A DNA stretch of 64,000 bases from Hormiphora californensis (GCA_020137815.1 CM035358.1:8048350-8112349), one strand, 5' to 3'; shown: positions 20,893 to 37,766, numbered from the stretch's first letter. The notes: a model not told the origin generated them from the sequence alone. Translations and numbers: made by a program.

Positions 20893-21957
20893 TTGTCTAA
20901 TCCTACCGATCCAACCGATCTTAAGGATCATCTTGCTCAGCTTTCTGTAAAACATCCCAATCTCAAGGATGAAATTACTGATTTGCTAAACAGAGAGCAA
21001 AACCCTACTGCTTCTATCACTAATGCATTAAATTTACTGTCATTTTCGAATCAACTTCCCATTTTTAAAAAGGGAGATGATTTCGTTATGCATTGTGAAA
21101 GATTTTCTGAGTACGTTGCACTTGTAAAGTTATCTTCTAGTCAACAGTTTCTTACTTTTCTGCAGTCCATCCAATGTGGTGAGACTTATATTGCTATTCG
21201 TAATGCTAAATTATCTTCCGAACAGAAGAATAATTATACTGAATTTCTGAAACTTGTTAAAGATCTACTGTTTGGCGATGAAAAGTTTCTACTACGAAAC
21301 CGCCTACTGGATTGTATCCAGATACCTTCTGAAACCATTTCGGAGTACTCCTACAGGTTACGCCAGACAGCATGTCTAGCATACCCTTCTGACGAGAAAT
21401 CAGCCGAAGACACTTGTCTTCTAATCTTTCTCAGGGGAATTCATGATGTCACAATCAAGAGGAAACTCAACGAGATAACGAATCTTGATTCTTTTACTGA
21501 TGCTATCCGACATGCTCAACGTTTGGAACGGGTCGCTCTGATGTTCCCTAAACCTACCCCTAGTCCGGTTGAGGAACAACTTTCTGGTGACACTACATAT
21601 CGAGAACCACAGGTAAGATCTCGTGTTCGTCGTGCTACTTCTGACTCAACGATATCGTCATATCACGATCACCGAAATTCTCGATCAAGACGTCGTTATC
21701 GTCACCATTCTGAATCAGATTCTTATCGGTATCGCCATGATGATTCGCACCATCATGACCACCACTACCGACCTAGAAGCAGATCACCATATCGTTCTAG
21801 ATTCAGTTCTGAAAACTCTTATGTTAATTATCCTGACCATCATCATCATGATCACAATGACCATTACCGTCATCGATCTCACTCAAGAGAAAGAGAAAGA
21901 TCAAGGTCACAAAATCATGATCACGATCAACTTCAACGAGACCACCATTTTCGTTGA
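20893..21957 (+). CDS. LTR retrotransposon gag
   Basis: About 354 residues, open from within the 5' LTR region to TGA at 21955. No ATG opens the frame near its start, so the true initiator is uncertain; the given start is where the protein-like sequence begins (SNPTDPTDLKDHLAQLSVKH). The middle has the retrotransposon gag capsid pattern (FLTFLQSIQCGETYIAIRNA, then YSYRLRQTACLAYPSDE). There is no CCHC zinc knuckle; the C-terminal 100 residues are instead rich in Arg-Ser and His-Asp (SRSRRRYRHHSES, DDSHHHDHHYR), presumably the RNA-binding part. Gag ends where pol is already open in the -1 frame. Confidence 0.88.
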   Translation: MSNPTDPTDLKDHLAQLSVKHPNLKDEITDLLNREQNPTASITNALNLLSFSNQLPIFKKGDDFVMHCERFSEYVALVKLSSSQQFLTFLQSIQCGETYIAIRNAKLSSEQKNNYTEFLKLVKDLLFGDEKFLLRNRLLDCIQIPSETISEYSYRLRQTACLAYPSDEKSAEDTCLLIFLRGIHDVTIKRKLNEITNLDSFTDAIRHAQRLERVALMFPKPTPSPVEEQLSGDTTYREPQVRSRVRRATSDSTISSYHDHRNSRSRRRYRHHSESDSYRYRHDDSHHHDHHYRPRSRSPYRSRFSSENSYVNYPDHHHHDHNDHYRHRSHSRERERSRSQNHDHDQLQRDHHFR

Positions 21958-24900
21958 GGAGAGGCGATTCAAACAATTCTGTTTTTCGTGGTGAATCTAG
22001 ATCACACCGAAATAACCACAATTCTTCCCGTTTAGAATCTGATCGACCTCTCTCTAAAGAAATTTTGTTAAACGGTTACTGTCACGACCATCCGGTCAAT
22101 TTCCTGATAGATACTGGTGCCCATGTTAGTTTGGTTGCTACCAGAATCGTCCACATTCTGGGATTTTCTACTGATCTACGTCCTTGTCGTAAACTCATTA
22201 CTGGTCTAGGAAAACGGATCATTCCTATGCGAGGGGAGATTGATCTCCGTGTTCAAATTGGAACCTCCTACCGTACTGAAAAGTTTATAGTAAGTGACCA
22301 TATTGATACTGACTTTTTACTGGGAATGGATGTTATCCGATCATTTGAAATGATGATCGATATACCTCACAATTCTGTAAAGATTTCTGGACATAACTGT
22401 CACTATACTGATAAACCCACTCCTGTTAAACGTAGAGTGAAAGTTAAACTATGTAAAACTATCACTATTCCTGCTAATTCTGCTAAGTTCGTACGAGGGT
22501 CTTTTCCCTTATCTTCCAACGACACCGGTCATGTATACCATTCACATGACTACGAAGGAGTTATCGAACCATTCTGCAACTTATCACGCAAATGCAATTT
22601 ACTGGTGACAGGTACGTTATCTTATTTTCAGGGAAACAAGCTTCACGTGCATTGCATTAACCCGACAGATAATGATGTAATCCTGTACAAGAATCAGCTG
22701 ATAGGCTTCTTCAACCCTATCGACCATTCTATCTCTTCTGAAATCAGATCATTAAAACAGGTTACTGGAAAAGAGAATTGGTATAATTCTTCTACTGATA
22801 TTCCACGCCTTTCTACTGCTTGTACTATTGAAGAGACCATTCAAAACGGAAAGTGGAAAGATGTCTCTGACCTTCTGAAACAGCTCAAGTTAGATGAGCT
22901 AGACCATGTTCCTGAACTCTACAGACATCAGCTAAGGGATCTGATCTGTGAGTACTCTCATGTATTTGCTCGAAATCCTAATGACTTAGGTCTTGCATCA
23001 TTTTATGAATCACAACTTCACCTGAAGCGTGATTATGTTCCGAAATGGGTTCCCTCTCGTCCTGTTGGCCACCGGATTAAACCTTTTCTGGATGCTGAGA
23101 TAACAGCCCTCTCAAAATCGGGTCAAATTTCTGCCTGCAAATATTCCCTTTGGAATAGTGCAGTATTCATGGTTCCTAAGAATTCTTCTGCTACTACTTC
23201 CTGGAGATTTGTAGTTGACGCTAGAAGTCTGAATTCTCAATGTATTCAGGACAACTATGAATTACCTCGAATTGGTAACATTTTTGATAGACTTTCTGAA
23301 CACAAAATCCTGTCTTCACTCGACTTCGTGAGCTCATTCACCCAAATTGGGCTGGAAGAGAAGAGTCGACCACTTACTGCCTTCACTTACAATGGTAAGC
23401 GTTTTATGTTTAATCGTATGATTCAAGGTCAATCTTCTTCAAGTGCTGAGTTTTCCAGAGCTATGGCTCTACTGTTTAACAAGGTACCGTTTAAAGCTTT
23501 GATTTTGTACATCGATGATCTTCTTGTGTGTAGCAACACGTATCCTGATCACCTCAAGCGATTGAGATTTGTTTTTGATAGGCTGACTTTTGGAAACCTG
23601 AAGTTATCGCCCAAGAAAACTAAACTTTTTCAACAGGAGGTAAAGTTTCTTGGTTTACGGATTTCCAAAGACGGTATTTCTGTTGATTCTGATAAAGTTA
23701 AAGCTATCAGGAACCTTCCCACACCTACAAGTGTGAAACAGGTTCAAAAGTTTCTGGGTATGGTGAATTACCATCGTAACTTCATTCGAGGATTTGCGGA
23801 GATGGCTGCTCCTCTTTATGCTCTTACTGGTAAGAAATCACGATATGAATTTTCGTGGTCAAAATCCTGTCAAGAATCTTTTGATCTACTGAAAAAGGCA
23901 ATGTCCTCCGCTCCTGTTCTATCAGTTCCTGATGTTAATGATGAACTGAACTCTTATGTAGTGACTTTAGATGCGTCTAAACGTGGTCTAGGTGCTGTAC
24001 TAACCCAACTAGATCCTAGAACAAGACAACGCAAAGTCATTTCCTATTACTCCAAGAAGGTACCTCTGCATCTACAAAAGTGGGGTGCTACCAGACTGGA
24101 ATTTCTTGCGCTTCACTCTGCCATCATGCATTGGAAGCTCTACTTGCAGGGTAGTCACTTCACTGTATTGAGTGATTGCAAAGCATTGCTGAACATCCAG
24201 ACTATCTTTTCTAAAGATAACGCGTACATGCAGCGTCGTATTGGTGATCTTTCTGGATATAACTTCACGATCAAACATGTAAGTGGAAAATCTCAAGATA
24301 TTCAAATCGCTGATTATCTAAGTAGATACGCTCATGATATTTCTGAAAAGACTGTAGCAACACAGACTAACCTTTCTGACACGAATTCTGTTGCACCTTC
24401 CGATAAGAAAAGGGTTCGTAAGATCAAGACTCAAGCTAGAGATTTGATTAACCAATCCCTTTCTGATTCTTCAGGTCAAACTGATTCTGATAATGATGAT
24501 CATGCTAATATTCCAGAGTTTTCTAGAATTTTAGCTGCTGCTCAATCTACTGGTTCTTCAGATGACCTGATTACATCTGACGATATTATGCATGGGTATG
24601 AACATGATATGATCCTTTCTGAAGTAATTGAATGGGTAACCAACGGTTCTAAACCAGATCTTGACTTGGCAACATGTCACAAAGAGATCGGTTACTTTTA
24701 CCGTAAGTTCAATTTACTGAAGTTTAGCAAAGGATTATTGAAAATCAAAACTTATGATACTGACACTTCTGAACACAAGTGGACTACTGTGATACCGCAC
24801 ACACTAATCATTCGTGCAATTTCATCTTTTCACAATCATGTAGGCAGTTGTCATCCTGGGATCAAGAACACTCTTGATCAACTTTCACGTCGTTTTCACT

Positions 24901-26723
24901 TCTACAAGATGAGGCAAGAAGTAAAACTTTATGTTTCTGCATGTGTCACTTGTCAGCGCTCGAAGTCCACGAATAGACCACTCAAAGCACCACTCAAGCC
25001 GATCATATACAGTTCATTTAATTCCTGTATCCAGATTGACCATCTGGAACCTTCTAAATCACGTACCCCTAGCGGTCACGTGGCTCTTCTGACCATTGTT
25101 GACATGTATAGCTCATATCTTGTTTGTGTTCCTGTTCGCTCTACAAGTGCTGAACACACAATTAAAGCTATCATGAAACATTGGATTTGCCGATTCGGTG
25201 TTCCTGATAGGATTCAAAGCGATCAAGGTGCTGGGTTTGAATCTCATTTATTTAAGGAAGTCTGCAAAGTCTTCGGTATTGAAAAGATCCGGTCTACTCC
25301 CTGGAAATCTTCCACTCAAGGGAAAGTAGAATCCTGCCATAGGAGAATTAACACCTGTTTCAGAGCTGTTTTGGGAAACAAAGACTTTCACAAGTACGAT
25401 CAGTACATTGATTGGATCGTCTTTACTCTCAACTGTATGCGTTCTAACCGCACTGGATACTCTCCTAACTTCCTTCTGTTTGGTCAAGAGGCACGTACTC
25501 CTCGAGATCTATTCCTGTCTGACACGAGTGATCGTGTACCTTCTGATTATGCTACTGAAGCCTACCGAATGTATTCCCACGTCCGTGAGACTACTCGAAA
25601 GGTTCGTGCTAAGATCCACAAACATGTCGAATACATGTGCACGAACTACGATAAGAACGTGCGAGGACCATTCTTTGAGGAAGGTATGTCATGTATGTTA
25701 CTTGTGAATGTTCCTAATCACAAGTTTTCTGAAAAGTGGACTGGCCCACACTTAATTCTGAAGAAAATCAATGACTATAACTATGTTATTGATTTTAATG
25801 GTAAACGTAAAGTTGTGAGTATTACCAAGATGAAACATTTCAAGTCGAACAAATACTCAACTTCTGAACGTACTAATCCTATTCCGGAAATAGATCCTTC
25901 TGCTCTCCCTGCACGGTCAGACTTGGATGACGATTTCTTCAATACTTCATCTCTACCGTTCTACTCAACTCGATCTTCTACAAGACGATCACCTAATGTT
26001 TCTGCTCCCAATCATGTTCCTTCCCCCACTACTTCCTCCAAGAGGCGTTCTCAGCCTAACATCCCTGCTCCTACTTCTGCTCCTTCTTCTGTTCCGACTT
26101 CTGCCACTGAGTCCAATACGGATACAGAGCCGGAAAGAACGGAAACAGAACCAGAGAGAATAGAGACAGAGATCATTGATCAACCACCTGATCCTACTTC
26201 CGATCCTATTCCCGATCCTACTCCTGATCCCACTCCTGATCCCACTCCTGATCATACCACTGATCATACAGATGATCACACTACTGATCTTAATGACACT
26301 TTAACTTCAAATGATGAATTTTTAGATGCATTTGAAGATCCTGCTACCTCTCCTCCTGATAATGACCAAACTCTTTCTGAACCAACTACTGACCATCATG
26401 TTCATGACAATCCTGATCACACTCCAAAACGACAGCGACATCGAACGCAATCGGAGAGTGATGTAGTACCTGGAACGAGCAAGTCAAGTGGGAGGAATAC
26501 GCCTTACGATCTTAGGCCACTTCCAGATCGCTCAAGAGGTACCCAACTAAAGAAACCTACTTCTGTTACTACGAAGAGCACCTCTGATAGAGGGAAATCG
26601 AAGGTGAAAACGCCAAGAGCTCAGGAAAGTAGTAGTGATGCGGAAGGTAAGAAAGCAACGAGGAAATCAGAGAGGGTCCAGAATAAGATGAGTAAGATCT
26701 TAGGTCCTCCGAAGAAGAAATAA
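21921..26723 (+). CDS. LTR retrotransposon pol: protease, reverse transcriptase, RNase H, integrase
   Basis: About 1600 residues, -1 relative to gag, open from 21921 and overlapping gag by 37 nt, so a -1 frameshift is likely; no canonical slippery heptamer is evident (CAT TTT CGT only). Domains by position from 21954: aspartic protease FLIDTGAHVSLV (Asp about 53); reverse transcriptase with LYIDDLLVCSN (about 518); RNase H VTLDASKRGLGAVL (about 669); integrase zinc motif H...HPGIKNTL...CVTCQ (about 960) and the D, D, E core (QIDHLE, QSDQGAGF, GKVESCH). The C-terminal tail is Pro/Asp/Thr-rich with PDPTPDPTPDPT-type repeats and a basic end; no chromodomain or env frame is seen. Confidence 0.94.
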   Translation, partial: SRSTSTRPPFSLRRGDSNNSVFRGESRSHRNNHNSSRLESDRPLSKEILLNGYCHDHPVNFLIDTGAHVSLVATRIVHILGFSTDLRPCRKLITGLGKRIIPMRGEIDLRVQIGTSYRTEKFIVSDHIDTDFLLGMDVIRSFEMMIDIPHNSVKISGHNCHYTDKPTPVKRRVKVKLCKTITIPANSAKFVRGSFPLSSNDTGHVYHSHDYEGVIEPFCNLSRKCNLLVTGTLSYFQGNKLHVHCINPTDNDVILYKNQLIGFFNPIDHSISSEIRSLKQVTGKENWYNSSTDIPRLSTACTIEETIQNGKWKDVSDLLKQLKLDELDHVPELYRHQLRDLICEYSHVFARNPNDLGLASFYESQLHLKRDYVPKWVPSRPVGHRIKPFLDAEITALSKSGQISACKYSLWNSAVFMVPKNSSATTSWRFVVDARSLNSQCIQDNYELPRIGNIFDRLSEHKILSSLDFVSSFTQIGLEEKSRPLTAFTYNGKRFMFNRMIQGQSSSSAEFSRAMALLFNKVPFKALILYIDDLLVCSNTYPDHLKRLRFVFDRLTFGNLKLSPKKTKLFQQEVKFLGLRISKDGISVDSDKVKAIRNLPTPTSVKQVQKFLGMVNYHRNFIRGFAEMAAPLYALTGKKSRYEFSWSKSCQESFDLLKKAMSSAPVLSVPDVNDELNSYVVTLDASKRGLGAVLTQLDPRTRQRKVISYYSKKVPLHLQKWGATRLEFLALHSAIMHWKLYLQGSHFTVLSDCKALLNIQTIFSKDNAYMQRRIGDLSGYNFTIKHVSGKSQDIQIADYLSRYAHDISEKTVATQTNLSDTNSVAPSDKKRVRKIKTQARDLINQSLSDSSGQTDSDNDDHANIPEFSRILAAAQSTGSSDDLITSDDIMHGYEHDMILSEVIEWVTNGSKPDLDLATCHKEIGYFYRKFNLLKFSKGLLKIKTYDTDTSEHKWTTVIPHTLIIRAISSFHNHVGSCHPGIKNTLDQLSRRFHFYKMRQEVKLYVSACVTCQRSKSTNRPLKAPLKPIIYSSFNSCIQIDHLEPSKSRTPSGHVALLTIVDMYSSYLVCVPVRSTSAEHTIKAIMKHWICRFGVPDRIQSDQGAGFESHLFKEVCKVFGIEKIRSTPWKSSTQGKVESCHRRINTCFRAVLGNKDFHKYDQYIDWIVFTLNCMRSNRTGYSPNFLLFGQEARTPRDLFLSDTSDRVPSDYATEAYRMYSHVRETTRKVRAKIHKHVEYMCTNYDKNVRGPFFEEGMSCMLLVNVPNHKFSEKWTGPHLILKKINDYNYVIDFNGKRKVVSITKMKHFKSNKYSTSERTNPIPEIDPSALPARSDLDDDFFNTSSLPFYSTRSSTRRSPNVSAPNHVPSPTTSSKRRSQPNIPAPTSAPSSVPTSATESNTDTEPERTETEPERIETEIIDQPPDPTSDPIPDPTPDPTPDPTPDHTTDHTDDHTTDLNDTLTSNDEFLDAFEDPATSPPDNDQTLSEPTTDHHVHDNPDHTPKRQRHRTQSESDVVPGTSKSSGRNTPYDLRPLPDRSRGTQLKKPTSVTTKSTSDRGKSKVKTPRAQESSSDAEGKKATRKSERVQNKMSKILGPPKKK

Positions 26724-27553
26724 GGGTTTGGTGACCCTTCCTCGACACAGGTATCTATATCTGGTACCTATCCTACAAGTACATTTCGTACTGTTTGTCT
26801 TGATGACGTCACACAGGCACACTCACTTTCTCAGTCTGTGGAGATTGCAGTGAGTTACTACCTTTGGATCTAATCTGATGTCATCATGCATTCACCCTTG
26901 CTTTTTAAAAGCAAGTTTTCTGAGAGCGAGAGTTATGTGGAGAGATGTTGTTGTCCTATCTCACAAAGCACGCATTCACAGTGAGCTGATGCGTTACGGA
27001 TAGTCATGTGGTGTCCTTTAAGTCAAGAGTTGAGGCGGGATTCCAACTTTCACGGCGTTAATTTTGATGCACTAAGGTTGCATAGTTGTCTGGGAGACAC
27101 AATTAGTACGCTTGACACGCACATGTTATCACTGGATTCATGAAATGAAGTTACTGAATTTCTGTCATTTATTGAAATAATGATACAATTACACCTTACT
27201 TTTAATTACTGAGTTACTGAAACTAATGACTTTATTAATGAAACTTTTCTGAAATATTTAATTCTGAATAATTTCTGAATCTATTCTGACAAATCCTACT
27301 GAACTTTTTCCAAGCTAACCAGCGCAGATTTGTTATGAAGTCCATTTTGGCCGACCTACTAGTCCTTCTGGTTTCTCTACTAGTCCATTTTGCCCATCAT
27401 ACTAGTCCTTCTGGCTTTGCTAACTAGTCCTTCTGATGGAACTTCACGTCCCTGAGGAGGCTAACGATAGAAAAAGACTGAATTTAATGATGCTCTCTAA
27501 ATTTTGAACAATTTAAAAACTATTTAACTATTTATTTTTTTTGAGAGAGGATT
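26724..27553 (+). other. LTR retrotransposon 3' untranslated region
   Basis: 830 bp without an ORF. Contains several ACTAGTCCTTCTGG / ACTAGTCCATTTTG repeats at 27355-27440, AT-rich sequence and, just before the 3' LTR, a polypurine tract (GAGAGAGGA). Confidence 0.75.
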
Positions 27554-27728
27554 TGTTATAGGTTCTATCACGCGTATATTCTCAGAGTATTATATATCGC
27601 AAGTTCTACTGATAACGATTCACTTCTGTACTTCTTATATTATACTTGTAACACTTCTTATTCTGTTACTGCACCACAAGTAACTAGTCGTCAAGTAGTA
27701 ACCAAAACCACACATACGTTTTATAATA
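27554..27728 (+). repeat. 3' LTR
   Basis: 175 bp, no difference from the 5' LTR noticed on reading; followed by the ACCT target duplicate. Confidence 0.93.
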
Positions 27729-27732
27729 ACCT

Positions 27733-28753
27733 GCACCATCCGTTCCTAGCCTATCTCTCACTTTCTCCCTACTCATGTTGGTGTACGCTCTGGACTTCCT
27801 GACAATGTCGAGGTGCGAATTTAAGAGATCAATGTCATGGAGGTGCAGTGCTGTTCCAGAAACTCATCACGTGAAAACTTGGCCGCTATGTAGCCGATTT
27901 GGAGATTTCTATATTCGACTGGAGTAATCACCCTTGGGCGACTTTGGGTAAAGCTATCCGTAGTCGTTGATTGGCTCGCTTGAACACGTTGGCGTAATCT
28001 GTCATATTATCTAGCCTGCTCCCTGACAGCAGCAGTTCTCCTGGACCTAGATAAACGTTGCCGAATAGCACTTTGGGTGGAAGAGCTAGACATCAGGACA
28101 GAAGTAAAAGAATGCACGTGCAGAATTGAATTTCCCCTTGGTACCCAACTGCAACTGGGAGAGAGGTCTCCACTATCCAGGTCCCTCTAATAATTGCACG
28201 TGCAAGTGTAGTTGCTAGGTGACCACCGTTACACAATTTGCTTAGTAAGTAGTATGATTATTATTATTATAAACGCGCAAAACAATTCCGCGCACGACTT
28301 TGGGGGGTGAACAGTTGAAAAAAAATGGACATTAGGCCAACCCAGAAAACTGAAAAGGCAAAAGCGTGAAAAACAAGCTCCTTGCTTTCGTCTTTCAATT
28401 GTTTTGGCATGAGGAAACGTTTATTGAAATTAATTAAGCGATTGATTGATGTTTGATTTTAATAGAAATATTATTTTAACGGTTCACCAACTTTTACTTT
28501 GTTGTTTGCGGCTAGCCGAAGGTAGCAACTAGCAACGGCCGCCCCTAACACACTTAGTAGGCTTTCACACCCACTACCCCGGCAAAGTCGCTTTGCTCAG
28601 GCTGAAGCAGGATGACCGTGCTAAACCATCGGGCGACACCGAGTGGAGCAAGAGCTGATCACGTGATCTCGACAGGGGTTCCGGGTATCACACTACTACA
28701 TTTGGGGAATTCCAATTTGTTTATCTAATATTCTAATAAAACAACTTACTAGA
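27733..28753. other. Region between LTR element and piwi; possible element fragment and MITE end
   Basis: A minus-strand stretch (about 28120-27760) reads MSSSSTQSAIRQRLSRSRRT... with one stop and a basic Arg-rich start, reminiscent of the N-terminus of a Helitron-type or other element protein, unproven. GGGGTGAACAGTTGAAAAAA near 28303 is an end of the 11081-11226 MITE family. A GC-rich block at 28510-28680 is unassigned; it does not fold as a tRNA by eye. The piwi promoter should be within this region. Confidence 0.4.
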
Positions 28754-34308
<5,555 letters not shown>

Positions 34309-35053
34309 AATTTACCATTTTGTTTGAAGTATCACAAAATTGGACAGTATGCACGTGTATAAACTGTGTAATAATGACCATCATATTTTATCTGAAAGCG
34401 ATATTATTTTATCTGTATTTTTACCTTTAACTCAAGAATGTATATGTAGAAACATACCACTGTTACCTATGATACCCCCCCCCCCCCCACACAACGGGAC
34501 CTGCCATCTGGCACGAACCACAAGATGAAGAAGGTGGTTCAAGGGTTCGGGGTGCGTCTCCTTGATCTTGAGTTATCATTTTATCTTGAAGTGTTAATAT
34601 ATGTGTGTTGAAGTGAAGATATCAGCTTATTATCCAGTTTATGTAACAATAATTTAAGTTTTCCCGCTCCAAAATTCCTTGTTTTAGTAGACTGAGTTTT
34701 GGGTATCATGGGTGAGAACTGAGAGCAGGCAAGATACGAATACATTGCTGCAACAGATACTGGTAACAGGAAACAGAGCTTCCTGGGCCCTGGCTATTAT
34801 CTTTCTAGTAAAGAGTTATTGAGGGAGACTCTCTCTTTCTCCCGGAGAGGGTATCTCGGATACAAGTGGTCTCGATAGAAGTCCCTTTACTTGGTGTGGG
34901 GCGCGGGGACTGACTGGTAATGCAGCGCGCGCGATAATCCCATTCAATGCGGTTTAGCCCCGACAGTCAACCGATGCTCCCATCCGTGCGCTGACAAGGG
35001 GCATGAGACCAGTGAGATCATTATATGCATACCTGACACCTTGTTGGAAGAAC
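34309..35053. other. Region downstream of piwi, with a dispersed repeat
   Basis: Holds the piwi 3' untranslated region, a poly-C run at about 34480-34490, and at 34495-34565 a repeat shared with 7205-7272 (GACCTGCCATCTGGCACGAA). No gene seen. Confidence 0.5.
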
Positions 35054-35932
35054 TACCGTGTGCGGCAAAAAAAATCCCCCCTAGACCACCATAGTTGCCG
35101 ATGTGGTGGAGAGCTGTAACTTGGCAGGGTTGCTCCACTATGTCTATCTTGATCCTGACAGAAAAATCAGAGCTCTAGCTCAAAATTCATTTTCATGAAC
35201 GGAATGAACATTGTCATTCATTCCAGGAAAAAATATTTTCCGGTCCAAAATTTAACTAATTATGTTTGGCTATCGATTAGCTTTCCAATGTGACCAAGAT
35301 CAGCTAAATTGGACAACCACAAGAGACACAGTGTCATGTTTCTTAAAGTTAGTCAGGTCATGTGATCTTCACTGAATCGTTGATCGTGTTCAGTATTACG
35401 AATTGGTCTAAGTGGTAGAGAATCACGTATCACATCTGCTAATGAGGGATGACGATGCTGATTGGTCATCAGATCTGTAGCTCTTTGATAAATGTCCTCT
35501 TTCCTCGAATCACATCACCCTGTATTGGTACACATACCCAATTAGCGGCCATGATACGAGATTCCTTTGCCCATTGGCCCGATTAGCAATCCCGGAAACT
35601 CAACGATTCGGTGAAGATCACATGACCTGACTAACTTAAAGCAACATGACACTGTGTCTCTTGTGGTTGTCCAATTTAGCTGATCTTGGTCACATTGGAA
35701 AGCAAATCGATAGCCAAACATAATTAGTTAAATTTTGGACCGGAAAATATTTTTTCCTGGAATGAATGACAATGTTCATTCCGTTCATGAAAATGAATTT
35801 TGAGCTAGAGCTCTGATTTTTCTGTCAGGATCAAGATAGACATAGTGGAGCAACCCTGCCAAGTTACAGCTCTCCACCACATCGGCAACTATGGTGGTCT
35901 AGGGGGGGGGATTTTTTTTGCCGCACACGGTA
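35054..35932. mobile_element. 879-bp foldback element, about 330-bp arms
   Basis: Left arm 35054-35382 begins TACCGTGTGCGGCAAAAAAA; right arm 35601-35932 is its inverse ending TTTTTTTGCCGCACACGGTA, with a few small differences. Spacer 218 bp. No ORF of note. The frames in the arms are mirror copies. Confidence 0.88.
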
Positions 35933-36728
35933 CCACCAGGTGCCTCTTAGAGTCATGATAGTTAGTTTGCCGAGTAGTGGCATTTCCACAATGGTCGAAT
36001 ACAAACACGAGGGGTTTGTTTTTACAAATTCAATCGAGAAAAGAAAACCTGACAACAATATTTTACAAATCTTCAAAATCAAATCAGAGTCACTATCATC
36101 AGTCATCTGGATCTCTGCCTCAAATTATTTCATATCTATTAAATACACATTGTCAGTGTCAACACACAACACACAAAACAGTCAAAATCACTAAAATCAC
36201 TATCATTCCAGTTCCACAGCGTTTAGTGCCATGCACCATAGTGGTGGTTAGCAGTGGTTAGTAGCTAGTGGTTAATAGTGGTTAGCAGTGGTTAGTAGCT
36301 AGTGGTGATCGTCAACTACACGGACTGCACAATTAGTGATAATTAATGATAATTAGTGATATTTATTTATGATTTATTTATTTCCAATGCCATCCTCTGA
36401 TTTCAGAAATTCCTGAAGAACTCTTACACTGCTTCACAACCTAAGGGGGGGGGGGGGAGAGTTGTTTGATATATTAAATAGATAGCAAAATTTAGACAGA
36501 TTCTGCTTTTTTGAGGCCGAGGTGAATTATAGTAAACACACTTTTTTATCACACACTCATCACCCAAGTGTTTGCTGTCTCTGCATCTCTGTGTCAGTCT
36601 CTGTCTCTCTTTGCCTCTGTCTCTCTCGAATGTTATTAACTTCTATAACATTAACCATATAATGCGAAGGCGGTTATACATGCGCCCGTTATTCGAATAT
36701 TCGGTCCGTATATTATATCAGCTTTTAT
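35933..36728. other. Non-coding region, small repeats
   Basis: A GGTTAGCAGTGGTTAGTAGC minisatellite lies at 36240-36305 and a poly-G run near 36447-36458. No gene supported. Confidence 0.45.
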
Positions 36729-36825
36729 CTTGGTAACGAAGTTACCCCTCCCTTGCCGGCGCGGCGTGCGAAGCACGCCAAACGAAGGCCGCGAAGCGGC
36801 CTGAGTAGGGGTAACAAACCCGCTT
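36729..36825. mobile_element. Hairpin MITE, CTTGGTAACGAAGTTACCCC end
   Basis: Starts CTTGGTAACGAAGTTACCCC and ends near GTAGGGGTAAC, with internal hairpins GGCGTGCGAAGCACGCC and GGCCGCGAAGCGGCC. Related short elements at 37551-37644, 39571-39636 and about 51038-51113. Confidence 0.7.
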
Positions 36826-37550
36826 TGATTCACTTCAAAAATTAATAGCTCCTCAACCACTCACTGAAAATGCACCAAATTTTGGTATTCCCCACCAAAT
36901 TGTCTGAAAATTATAATTCTGTACTCATATTTCAAAAATTATCCCCGGAACCTTGGTTTTGAAATCAGTTTTAGGTGTTAATGATGAAAAAAATTTTTGA
37001 AAAAGTAGGTCAGGTATGCTCAACATCATAACAAAGATCGTGGCAAAGTTTGAAGTTTCTATCTTTAAAGGTCTGGCCATCAAAATTAAAAAGGTCTTGA
37101 AGTTGAACCATTTGTTCAAAACATGTTGTAACTCAGCTTCTACTTTGCCAAATTAAACCTGGTTTGAAACACTGAACTGCTAATCTATCCCTCCGAATAC
37201 GGACGAAGTTTGAAACCGCCAGCTCTATTGGCCGCTCTGCAATACTTGTTTGTGTCAAAGAAATCAGGAAAGTAACGAGATTTGGTCTCGGTGTGGCCCT
37301 GTGCGCGGCTCAAACCCCTTAGGCTAGAACTATGTAGTGTAGACTACAACTTTTCAGTGCTCAGTATGACGCTTTGGGCGCGTTATAAAAATATGGTAAG
37401 CGGGTCAGATACCTCTAAACAGAGTGTGAGGTGTCTTCGATACCAACTTTTATCTGACACTATGTCTGTTTGTACAATGTACACTCATAAGAGCGGTTTA
37501 CTCGAGGGGCTGGACGGAATAGAAAGCTTTGTAGCTCGAGCCGGTTTGGG
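36826..37550. other. Non-coding region, no feature recognised
   Basis: AT-rich with short open frames that resemble nothing known. Confidence 0.4.
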
Positions 37551-37644
37551 CTTGGTGACGCAGTCACCCTTACAACTCGCGCGCTTAGCGTGCGAAAACG
37601 AAGCCCGCGAAGTAAAGCGGGCAGAGAGGTGATGGCGTCACCAA
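37551..37644. mobile_element. Hairpin MITE, CTTGGTGACGCAGTCACCC ends
   Basis: CTTGGTGACGCAGTCACCC at the left, GGTGATGGCGTCACCAAG at the right, with internal hairpins GCGCGCTTAGCGTGC and GCCCGCGAAGTAAAGCGGGC. Confidence 0.7.
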
Positions 37645-37766
37645 GGTTTGGGCCTGTAATGTCAACAATGGGGCATGGGCCTAATTGTTTATCACACTGC
37701 CTTTTTAACATGTTTGAACTAATAACTCCATGTTCAATACCAGAAACCGACCGAAACAAGTAAACA

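Larger units (their letters stand above)
20689..27728 (+). mobile_element. Ty3/gypsy-type LTR retrotransposon, complete, 7040 bp
   Basis: Two 175-bp LTRs at 20689-20863 and 27554-27728 that look identical on comparison. Flanking ACCT at 20685-20688 and 27729-27732 is a 4-bp target-site duplication. The LTR starts TGTTATA and ends TATAATA (TG...TA rather than TG...CA). A candidate primer-binding site (TGGAGCCTGAGTAC) begins 2 bp after the 5' LTR and a purine tract (GAGAGAGGA) precedes the 3' LTR. Gag and pol are separate overlapping frames, with integrase after RNase H, the Ty3 order. LTR identity and intact frames indicate recent insertion. Confidence 0.95.

Noticed and set aside
26160-26320. 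Pro-Asp-Thr repeats in the pol C-terminus as an env or separate gene
   Set aside because: They are in the same uninterrupted frame as integrase, with no signal peptide or membrane segment.
28500-28680. GC-rich block as tRNA or snRNA gene
   Set aside because: No cloverleaf with TTCRA arm, and no snRNA motif could be made out by eye.
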